In this document: positions 8,328 through 14,895 of the stretch, piece after piece
Position numbering within the stretch: the stretch's first letter is position 1
How the letters are laid out: each line of letters begins with the position of its first letter
Origin: JAYYZW01 sp965217605
GTDB taxonomy: Bacteria > Pseudomonadota > Gammaproteobacteria > Ga0077536
Length of the DNA: 64,000 bases
Direction of reading: 5' to 3'
Assembly (NCBI GenBank): GCA_965217605.1
Contig: CBDCJB010000014.1
Location: forward strand, 140,270 to 204,269
Translations under genes and position numbers: made by a program
The notes under the pieces: model-generated
What the model was told of the DNA's origin: nothing
Seen by the model: only the letters and a program-made list of their open reading frames with translations
Databases searched by the model: none

Positions 8328-10775
8328 TCAGCAACGTATCCGCTCTGAGCCGGGATCGTAGAGCGGCTGCAGCGACGCGACCGCCGGAATGCGCTCGCCG
8401 GCGACTTCGATTTCGAATTCGCCGGCGTCTATGAACGTTTGATCAACGCCGTCCACGTTGCTGACATAACCGAGTCCAACGGCGCCGCCGAGTGTGTGAC
8501 CGAACATGCCCGAGGTCACGTAACCGACGATTTGACCGTTACGCCAGATGGGCTCGTTATGGAAGAGCAGCGGATCGGGGTCCTGTAGCTGAAATTGCAC
8601 CAACGTTCGGGCCGCGGGAACTTCGCGCTGCCTCAACAAGGCATCGCGACCGAGGAAGCCGCCTTCCTTATCCATCTTGACGACAAACATCAAGCCCGCG
8701 TCCAGCGGTGAATCTTCATCGCAGATATCGTGGCCCCAATGCCGGTACGCCTTTTCCATGCGCAATGAATTGAGTGCGTGATAGCCGGCAGGTATGAGAT
8801 CCAATTCTTCACCGGCGGCAACGATCGCTTCATAAATCCCCAGCCCGCATTCCGTGGGCATGTACAACTCCCACCCCAGTTCGCCGACATACGTAATGCG
8901 CGACGCACGGACGCGTGCGTAGCCGATCTCGATCTCGCGGCTGGTCGCGAAGGGAAAGCCTTCATGCGTCATATCGTCGGGCGACAGTCGCTGCAACAGA
9001 TCCCGGGAACGCGGTCCCATGATCGAAAGGACGGCATAGGCCGAGGTGACGTTGGTCAAAATGGCGTACGCACCCGCCGGGATCTGACGTTTGAGCCAGG
9101 TAAAGTCGCGCACCTCCATTTCTCCGGAGGTGACGATCATGAAATCGTCTGCAGCCAACCGCGTCACGGTCAAATCCGCTTCGATGCCGCCGCGCTCGTT
9201 CAGCCATTGCGTATAGATGACCCGCCCTGGCGCGACGTCAACGTCGTTCGCGCACACCCAGTTGAGTACGCGCGCGGCATCACCGCCTTGCAACCGAAAC
9301 TTCGCGAACGAGGTTTGATCGAACATCGCGACGTTCTCGCGCACGGCCAGGTGTTCCGCCGCTGAATATTCAAACCAGTTCTCCCGCCCGTAACTGTATT
9401 CGTATTTGGGCTCAACGCCTTCGGGCGCGTACCAGTTCGGTCGCTCCCATCCGAATCCCAGGCCGTGGCAGGCGCCACGCGCCACGAGGCGATCGTAGAA
9501 CGGCGAGCGGCGCACGCCCCGCGCAGATTCATTCTGCCGGTTGGGCCAATGCGTCGCATAGAGCAGCCCCAGGGTTTCCTTCACGCGATCGTGGAGATAC
9601 TTCCGATTCGTCTGGAACGGCAGGTTGCGCCTGATGTCGACTTCCCACAGGTCCATCGATGGATGGCCGTCGCGGATCCATTCCGCCAGGACCTTGCCGA
9701 TACCACCCGCGGACTGGATACCGATGGAATTCAGTCCCGCCGCCACGAAACAGTGTTCGAGGTTCGGCGCTTCGCCGAGGTGGTAGCGCACATCAGGCGT
9801 AAAACTCTCGGGACCGCAGAAAAAGGTCTGAATGCCCGTTTCTTCGAGCAGCGGCATGCGGTGCATGGCCATCTCGAGAATCGGCTCGAAATGCTCGATG
9901 TCGTCGGGCAGTTGATCGAAACAGAAGGACTCGGGGATGCCGTCCATGCCCCACGGCTTGGATTCCGGCTCGAATGCGCCGAGCAGGATCTTGCCGGCGT
10001 CTTCCTTGAAATACGCGCACGCGTCGTAGTCCCGCAGCACCGGGATCGCGCGGATATCGCCTTCCAGCGGCTCGGTGACGATGTAGAAATGCTCGCACGC
10101 ATGGAGCGGGACGTCGACGCCCACCGTTGCCGCCAACTGGCGGGTCCACATGCCGCAACAGAGCACGACGTAATCGGCGGCGATGTCACCGTGTTCGGTT
10201 TCGACGCCGGTCACCCTGCCATTTTGATGCCGGATCGCGGTAACTTTCGTATCTTCGCAAACACGCGCACCGCCCATGCGCGCGCCTTTGGCCAGGGCCT
10301 GCGTCACGTCGACAGGATTGGCCTGGCCGTCCGAGGGGATGTGCACGGCACCGAGCACATCGTCGGTGTAGATCAAAGGATTGAGTGCTTTGATTTCGTC
10401 TTGCCCGATCACGTTCACCTGCAGATCGAAGACCTGTGCCATCGAAGCCATGCGCTTCATTTCTTCCAGCCGGCCCGCGGTCGTGGCGATGTTCACGGCG
10501 CCGTTCTGTTTGAAACCGGTGGCCTGGCCCGTCTCTTGCTCGAGGCCGGCATAGAGTTCCGCGGTGTATTTCGCGAGCCTGGTCATGTTTAACGAGCCGC
10601 GCAGCTGCCCTACTAAACCCGCGGAGTGCCACGTGGTGCCGCAAGTCAGTTGTTTACGCTCGCACAGCACCACGTCGGTGATGCCGACTTTCGTCAGGTG
10701 GTAGGCCATTGAGCAGCCGATGACGCCGCCACCGACGACGACGACTTCCGCCCGATCTGGAATTTGATCCGCCAA
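8328..10775 (-). CDS. Dimethylglycine/sarcosine dehydrogenase-like flavoprotein with GcvT domain
   Basis: An 815-residue two-domain protein. The N-terminal half is a DAO-type FAD oxidoreductase with the dinucleotide motif VVVGGGVIGCSMAYHL near residue 12. TTWHSAGL follows, where the His aligns with the residue that binds FAD covalently in dimethylglycine dehydrogenase. The C-terminal half (about 420-815) is a folate-binding aminomethyltransferase (GcvT) domain, seen in MFDQTSFAKFRLQGGDA, VTSAYAVLSIMGPRSRDLL and ELGWELYMPTECG. Such proteins oxidatively demethylate N-methyl amino acids and pass the one-carbon unit to tetrahydrofolate. The substrate may be dimethylglycine, sarcosine or a related methylamine. 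It is transcribed away from the NadC-like cluster, with a 181-base divergent gap. Confidence 0.9.
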   Translation of the reverse strand: MADQIPDRAEVVVVGGGVIGCSMAYHLTKVGITDVVLCERKQLTCGTTWHSAGLVGQLRGSLNMTRLAKYTAELYAGLEQETGQATGFKQNGAVNIATTAGRLEEMKRMASMAQVFDLQVNVIGQDEIKALNPLIYTDDVLGAVHIPSDGQANPVDVTQALAKGARMGGARVCEDTKVTAIRHQNGRVTGVETEHGDIAADYVVLCCGMWTRQLAATVGVDVPLHACEHFYIVTEPLEGDIRAIPVLRDYDACAYFKEDAGKILLGAFEPESKPWGMDGIPESFCFDQLPDDIEHFEPILEMAMHRMPLLEETGIQTFFCGPESFTPDVRYHLGEAPNLEHCFVAAGLNSIGIQSAGGIGKVLAEWIRDGHPSMDLWEVDIRRNLPFQTNRKYLHDRVKETLGLLYATHWPNRQNESARGVRRSPFYDRLVARGACHGLGFGWERPNWYAPEGVEPKYEYSYGRENWFEYSAAEHLAVRENVAMFDQTSFAKFRLQGGDAARVLNWVCANDVDVAPGRVIYTQWLNERGGIEADLTVTRLAADDFMIVTSGEMEVRDFTWLKRQIPAGAYAILTNVTSAYAVLSIMGPRSRDLLQRLSPDDMTHEGFPFATSREIEIGYARVRASRITYVGELGWELYMPTECGLGIYEAIVAAGEELDLIPAGYHALNSLRMEKAYRHWGHDICDEDSPLDAGLMFVVKMDKEGGFLGRDALLRQREVPAARTLVQFQLQDPDPLLFHNEPIWRNGQIVGYVTSGMFGHTLGGAVGLGYVSNVDGVDQTFIDAGEFEIEVAGERIPAVASLQPLYDPGSERIRC

Positions 10776-10956
10776 GCTATTTCCCCTGCTGCGTGGTCGG
10801 ATTATTAGAGATCGCCAGCGCCTGTATGGGAAGCGCTATCGATTGCGATGGGTTACGCTTGATCATGAAGGGCGGAAGGCTTTATAAGCAGTGATTCGCC
10901 AGCAAGCAGGCTCCTACGGGCGCTTCGTGAAACTACCGTGTGAAGAGGAAACGACC

Positions 10957-11853
10957 ATGCGCCTGAACCGCTTCATGATCCGCCCACTCGTCGAGAACGG
11001 TTTACGCGAAGAACTGTCTGCCGGCGATACCACCGGAGGGTTCCTCGCCGATCACAACGACCCGGTTTTGACCGGGCAGATATACGCCAAGGGGAGCGGC
11101 ATTGCCTGTGGGCTGTTGCTCGCCGACGAAACGATAAAACTCGTGGAACCCGAGGCTGAGATCGAACATCTTCTCGAAGATGGCGACCCGATGGGGCCCG
11201 GCACGGTGATCTTCAAGATCCAGGCACACGCTTCGACATTCTTCGTGATCGAGCGCGCAGCTTTGGATTGGATCCAGCAGTTATCGGGTATCGCGACGAA
11301 GGTGCGTCGTTACCTGGACCTCGTCAAGCACACTGACGTGCGCGTGACCGACACGCGCAAGGGTTGGCCCGGTCTGCGCATGGTGCAGAAATACGCCGTG
11401 CGGGTCGGTGGCGCGCATAACCATATCTTCAATCTCAGCAACTGTGTCCTGGTGAAGGACAATCACATCAAACTCGCGGGCAGTATCACTGAAGCGGTGA
11501 AGATCCTGCGCGCCCGGGCGCAGCATACGTTCAACATCCAGGTTGAATGTGAGTCCTTCGAGCAGGTGCGAGAAGCACTCGATGCTGACGTAAAAATTAT
11601 CATGTTTGACAACATGGACCTCGATGAAATCACCGAAGCGATGAAGATCGTGGACGGCCGCGCGATGACTGAAGCGTCGGGCGGTGTCAACGAAGACACT
11701 ATCGTCGCGATCGCGGAAACCGGCGTCGACATCATTTCTGTCGGCGACTTGACTCATAGCGTACAGGCGATCGACATCAGTCTGGACGTACAAGACATCA
11801 AGCCGAGCGCAAAGCGCACCATTAAACGGCTCGAAAACGCCGCATCCGGATAA
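10957..11853 (+). CDS. NadC-like nicotinate/quinolinate phosphoribosyltransferase, altered pocket
   Basis: A 298-residue member of the NadC family, which in the classical case joins quinolinate to PRPP giving nicotinate mononucleotide and CO2. Family features are ERAALDWIQQLSGIAT (about 99-114), VTDTRKGWPGLR (130-141), GGAHNHIFNLSNCVLVKDNHI and the C-terminal phosphate loop SVGDLTHS. The usual NHRxGL segment, whose Arg contacts a quinolinate carboxylate, here reads NHIFNL, so that Arg is Ile157. The usual RKT(T/L)PG is RKGWPG. Lys167 is kept. This argues for a changed substrate. The start at 10957 is chosen for its AGAGGA ribosome site; a longer frame begins at 10891. The next gene follows after 6 bases, so it heads a tight operon. 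Confidence 0.85.
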   Translation: MRLNRFMIRPLVENGLREELSAGDTTGGFLADHNDPVLTGQIYAKGSGIACGLLLADETIKLVEPEAEIEHLLEDGDPMGPGTVIFKIQAHASTFFVIERAALDWIQQLSGIATKVRRYLDLVKHTDVRVTDTRKGWPGLRMVQKYAVRVGGAHNHIFNLSNCVLVKDNHIKLAGSITEAVKILRARAQHTFNIQVECESFEQVREALDADVKIIMFDNMDLDEITEAMKIVDGRAMTEASGGVNEDTIVAIAETGVDIISVGDLTHSVQAIDISLDVQDIKPSAKRTIKRLENAASG

Positions 11854-11859
11854 CCGGCG

Positions 11860-12165
11860 ATGAAACGGCAACATGATTTGGGCGGGGAACCCGCTGGTCC
11901 AATTGACGTGTCACACCACGACGCGGAGCCTTTCGGGAAATTGTTTACCGCCGTCTTCACCGCGCTGCGGCAACACGACGTGACGAACGTCGATGAATTA
12001 CGCCGTACACTGGAAGATCTTCCGAAAGCGGTCTACGACCAGCCTTACTACGAACGCTGGGGAGAAGCGCTGTGCAATTTGCTCGAGGAAAAGGGCATCG
12101 TCTCCCGGGATGAGATCAAACACCGTATGGCTGAGCTGAAAAGCGAAATCGACGCGGCGCAATGA
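11860..12165 (+). CDS. Nitrile hydratase beta subunit, N-terminal half (ScnB/ToyK-like)
   Basis: A 101-residue protein equal to the N-terminal domain of nitrile hydratase beta. It has the HDLGG motif at residues 5-9 (QHDLGGEPAGPI), the conserved EPF segment, and the helical part ending YDQPYYERWGEALCNLLEEKG. In common nitrile hydratases this domain is fused to the SH3-like C-terminal domain. Here that part is the next gene, overlapping by ATGA. A separate small protein for each half is the arrangement of thiocyanate hydrolase (ScnB, ScnA, ScnC) and toyocamycin nitrile hydratase. Free-standing accessory proteins of this fold also exist, but the complete set next to it favours a structural subunit. 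Confidence 0.82.
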   Translation: MKRQHDLGGEPAGPIDVSHHDAEPFGKLFTAVFTALRQHDVTNVDELRRTLEDLPKAVYDQPYYERWGEALCNLLEEKGIVSRDEIKHRMAELKSEIDAAQ

Positions 12166-12473
12166 CCGAGGCAGCGATATCCGAACGGCTATATCGAACC
12201 CATGAGCGGGTGCGGGTGCGTGATTCGAATCCACCCGGGCACTGCCGCGTGCCCGTGTATATTCGCGGTGCGGCCGGCATTATCGAGCGTTACTGCGGCG
12301 CGTTTAAGAACCCCGCCGAACTGGCCTATGGATTTGACGGCGAGCCGAGGCGCCACTTATATCGCGTGCGTTTCCAACAAGCTCAGATCTGGGATGATTA
12401 CGACGGCTCGGACGCGGATACCCTGGACTTGGAAATTTACGAGCATTGGTTACTGCCCGCTGGAGAATCATGA
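12162..12473 (+). CDS. Nitrile hydratase beta subunit, C-terminal SH3-like half (ScnA/ToyL-like)
   Basis: A 103-residue protein matching the C-terminal SH3-like barrel of nitrile hydratase beta: RVRVRDSNPPGHCRVPVYIRGAAGIIERYCG, then FDGEPRRHLYRVRF and LDLEIYEHWLLPA. The arginine in VPVYIRG corresponds to the family arginine that contacts the oxidised metal-ligand cysteines at the subunit interface. Translation is coupled on both sides: its ATG overlaps the stop of the beta-N gene and its stop overlaps the start of the alpha gene. Alone it cannot be catalytic; it should form the active site together with alpha and beta-N. Confidence 0.85.
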   Translation: MTEAAISERLYRTHERVRVRDSNPPGHCRVPVYIRGAAGIIERYCGAFKNPAELAYGFDGEPRRHLYRVRFQQAQIWDDYDGSDADTLDLEIYEHWLLPAGES

Positions 12474-13156
12474 TGTCTAACGAACCCGACGACGGGCATG
12501 CCCATGATCACGGTGAACCGGTGTTGTCTTATGCCGATGACAGCCGGCACGATTACGACGCAGGCGGACGTTATCCGTTGATGGCTACTGCCATGCGCGA
12601 TCTGCTCGTCGAACGCGGCGTGATAACGGCTCAGGAAGTGCGCGAATACCTGGAGTTCATGGATGCACGCGACGGCACCCTGGGTGGCCAGATAATCGCG
12701 CGGGCGTGGTGTGACCCGGACTTCAAAGCGCGCCTGCTGGACGACGGCACTGCGGCCGTCCGCGAGTTTGGCGTGTCGATGGACGGTTTGGAACTCGTGG
12801 TCGCGGAAAATACCGACGCCGAGCACAATTTGATCGTCTGCACGCTGTGTTCCTGTTACCCGCGCGCCATTTTGGGCTTACCGCCGGACTGGTATAAGAG
12901 CAAGGCTTATCGTTCGCGCGCCGTGAACGAACCGCGCAAGGTCCTGGCGGAATTCGGTACCACGCTGCCCGAATCGACGATCGTGCGGGTGCACGATAGC
13001 AATGCGGATCTGCGCTATCTCGTATTGCCTGCGCGTCCCGCCGGGACTGAAGACTGGGACGAGGCGCGTTTAGCTGAATTAGTGACCAGGGATTGCCTCG
13101 TTGGGGTTGTTATTCCGGAGGTCGCTAGTGCCCTGTCCCATGAAAAACTTCCATAA
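12470..13156 (+). CDS. Nitrile hydratase/thiocyanate hydrolase catalytic (alpha/gamma-type) subunit, cobalt-type
   Basis: A 228-residue catalytic subunit. The metal-binding claw VCTLCSCYPR (Cys124, Cys127, Ser128, Cys129) has Thr after the first Cys, the form found in cobalt enzymes (iron enzymes have Ser). Downstream are LPPDWYKSKAYRSRAVNEPRKVL and IRVHDSNADLRYLVLP-like strands typical of the family. Non-corrin Co(III) with two oxidised cysteines hydrates a nitrile to an amide, or thiocyanate to COS and ammonia. The N-terminus is His/Asp-rich (DDGHAHDHGE). The last ~11 codons, including the stop, lie inside a long palindromic repeat (13124-13290), so the native C-terminus may have been replaced. 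No cobalt chaperone or activator gene is adjacent. Confidence 0.93.
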   Translation: MMSNEPDDGHAHDHGEPVLSYADDSRHDYDAGGRYPLMATAMRDLLVERGVITAQEVREYLEFMDARDGTLGGQIIARAWCDPDFKARLLDDGTAAVREFGVSMDGLELVVAENTDAEHNLIVCTLCSCYPRAILGLPPDWYKSKAYRSRAVNEPRKVLAEFGTTLPESTIVRVHDSNADLRYLVLPARPAGTEDWDEARLAELVTRDCLVGVVIPEVASALSHEKLP

Positions 13157-13290
13157 TTCGCTGGTCTTTTTCGCCCCTGGCTGCGTTGCTCCTCCTTGTG
13201 TAGAGCCCGCTACACGGCGTCGTCGCGCCTTGCCAGTGACAAAAAATCCGTCGCGACTTATGAAAGTTTTTCATGGGACAGCACACTAGC
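13124..13290. repeat. 167-bp long imperfect palindrome (MITE-like element)
   Basis: The ends are GCTAGTG and CACTAGC. The arms match over about 38 bases (CTGTCCCATGAAAAACTT, then CATAA and TCGC, on one side; the complement on the other). The interior keeps pairing to an apex GTGTAG-AGCCCG-CTACAC. The whole unit can fold into one hairpin like an ERIC or MITE element. It overlaps the 3' end of the catalytic subunit gene. Confidence 0.75.
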
Positions 13291-13327
13291 GGTTGATGTT
13301 AATAACGATTAATCGGTGAATAAGGCA

Positions 13328-14095
13328 ATGGCAAAATCGAAGTCGAAAACAAAAAAAAGCGGGCGCAGGACTAAAAAACTGGCGAAGATGGCCACAACCC
13401 ACGGCGTCGTTCCTGCTCTGGACGTCGACACGCTTGACGATGCCAAGTCGTTGCTCGACGCCACGACCCATATCGAAGGCGTGGTCGCGTACAAGCTTGG
13501 CCTCACGTTGACGTTGAGCCTTGGCCTTGCGAACGCGGTATCGGAATTGCGTGGCCACACGGATCTTCCGATCATTTACGATCACCAAAAAGCAGGGCCG
13601 GATGTTCCTTCGATGGCGGGAAAGTTCTCGGCCGTGTGCAAAGACGCCGGTGTAGATGGATTGATCCTGTTTCCGTTAGCCGGGCCGCGGGCGGTAGACG
13701 GATTCGTCGGCGGGGCGATCAAGAACGGCCTGCTTCCCGTGGTGGGTGGTGATCTTCCATTGGAAGACTACAACGCGCGCGGCGGCGGCTATGTGGTGAA
13801 TAATTCATTGGATGGCATTTTTGATCGCGCGATTGCGGCGGGGGCAACGCATTTCGTCGTGCCGGGTAATAATGCAAAGAAGGTGCGTCGCCACGCCAAG
13901 CGGCTACCCGAACGAATCGCCAATCCCAGCATCTTCATTCCCGGCATCGGGCCCTTGGGCGGAAACATTCCGGATACGTTCGAGGTCGCGAGTGGATGTA
14001 ACGCTTATGCAGTCATTGGCCGCGCGATCTACGGCGCTAAGGATCCTCGCGAAGCGGCTCGAACGTTTGCCGGACAAGCGTTGGAGTTCGCTTAG
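13328..14095 (+). CDS. OMP decarboxylase/HUMPS superfamily protein
   Basis: A 255-residue TIM-barrel protein of the orotidine-5'-phosphate decarboxylase superfamily. The core runs GVVPALDVDTLDDAKSLL, then VVAYKLGLTLTLSLG, then the catalytic-type loop IIYDHQKAGPDVPSM with Asp-Lys-Asp, and ends with the phosphate-binding strands FIPGIGPLGG and YAVIGRAIYGAKDPREAA. The N-terminus has a lysine/arginine-rich tail (KSKSKTKKSGRRTKK) unusual for this family. Starts at 13316 (GTG), 13328 (ATG) or 13388 (ATG) are all possible. Its place between nitrile hydratase and two NMN-type enzymes suggests a ribonucleotide substrate rather than pyrimidine biosynthesis, but orotidylate itself is not excluded. Confidence 0.8.
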   Translation: MAKSKSKTKKSGRRTKKLAKMATTHGVVPALDVDTLDDAKSLLDATTHIEGVVAYKLGLTLTLSLGLANAVSELRGHTDLPIIYDHQKAGPDVPSMAGKFSAVCKDAGVDGLILFPLAGPRAVDGFVGGAIKNGLLPVVGGDLPLEDYNARGGGYVVNNSLDGIFDRAIAAGATHFVVPGNNAKKVRRHAKRLPERIANPSIFIPGIGPLGGNIPDTFEVASGCNAYAVIGRAIYGAKDPREAARTFAGQALEFA

Positions 14096-14143
14096 TCCGG
14101 GTTTCTTACCGAAAGCGTTGGTGTAACTGATGGGGAACGCAAC

Positions 14144-14641
14144 ATGAAATTTCCGAGCGAGCACTTAGACAAGGCAGCCCAGGCATTGGACGCGGCGAAG
14201 GCAGAAGACGTGCGGATCGTGACGGTTGAAACGTGCACGGCTGGGCTGGTTTCGGCGTGTTTGACGTCGGTTCCCGGTGCGTCGCAAGTTTTCGAGCGAG
14301 GGTTTGTCCTCTATCACGCGACCGCAAAAGCGACCGGTGTCGGCGTGCCCGAGGCAGTGTCGAGCAAATATGGCGCAGTCAGCGCCGAGGTGACCAGAGG
14401 ACTTGCAGAAGGCGGCCTCAAAAACTCGACGGCCGGTGTTTGCGTAGCGGTTACGGGCTATGCGGGGCCCGGTGGCGGAAACGAGCGCGATCCCGTCGGC
14501 ACCTGTTATATCGCGGCCGCGAGTAATGGGAAACCGACGCAGGATCGTCGGTTCGTTTTCCCTGGATCGCGGGACGAGGTCCGCATGGGCGCGGTTGGGG
14601 AAGCCCTGGAACTCATCGCTGCTCAACTGTCAGGTGAATAA
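14144..14641 (+). CDS. PncC/CinA C-terminal domain-like nicotinamide-nucleotide amidase homologue
   Basis: A 165-residue stand-alone CinA C-terminal domain. PncC deamidates nicotinamide mononucleotide to nicotinate mononucleotide. Family features are SVPGASQVFERGFVLY, AEGGL, VAVTGYAGPGGG and DPVGTCYIAA. The nucleophile motif, usually ESCTGG, here reads ETCTAG (29-34), with Thr at the catalytic Ser position, and the YSN segment is YHAT with the following Lys kept. It is therefore a diverged member. The activity may be kept (Thr can act as nucleophile) or changed. A GGGGA ribosome site precedes the ATG, 48 bases after the OMP-decarboxylase-like gene. Confidence 0.85.
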   Translation: MKFPSEHLDKAAQALDAAKAEDVRIVTVETCTAGLVSACLTSVPGASQVFERGFVLYHATAKATGVGVPEAVSSKYGAVSAEVTRGLAEGGLKNSTAGVCVAVTGYAGPGGGNERDPVGTCYIAAASNGKPTQDRRFVFPGSRDEVRMGAVGEALELIAAQLSGE

Positions 14642-14825
14642 TTCACGGTTAAGGAATTAGGCAAATCCTTACGCTCTACATTTAACCCCGGAAAAGACCT
14701 GAACGCGATCGTTGCATACGGCCGATTGCGTGCTGTTTCTTCTGCGCGAACAGCCCCAAGTCGGGCATCATGTTCAGCGAACCGTGAGGCCGCTGGGAAA
14801 CAACCAAGCAGCGTAAACTACTCTG

Positions 14826-14855
14826 TTGACAGCCGAATCCAAAAGGATCAAGAAT
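14826..14855 (+). promoter_or_regulatory. Possible promoter for the NAMPT-like gene
   Basis: TTGACA at 14826-14831 is followed 18 bases later by AAGAAT (14850-14855). The region overlaps a small inverted repeat, AAGGAT-CAAGA-ATCCTT. The 254-base gap 14642-14895 has no gene, so a separate promoter here is plausible. Confidence 0.4.
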
Positions 14856-14895
14856 CCTTCCGGAAATTTATACCGTAAATAAGGGAGAAGCTTCA

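Noticed and set aside
9465..10592. 375-codon open frame on the + strand
   Set aside because: Antisense shadow of the dimethylglycine-dehydrogenase-like gene; high GC removes stops, and the sequence has no protein-family features.
13100..13300. Repeated segment after the nitrile hydratase gene as a terminator or small RNA
   Set aside because: The palindrome is far longer than a terminator and has no T-run; it fits a MITE/ERIC-like element better.
13328..14095. Gene taken simply as pyrF of pyrimidine biosynthesis
   Set aside because: Not excluded, but the neighbours, the basic N-terminal tail and the non-classical catalytic loop argue against a routine assignment; left as a superfamily call.
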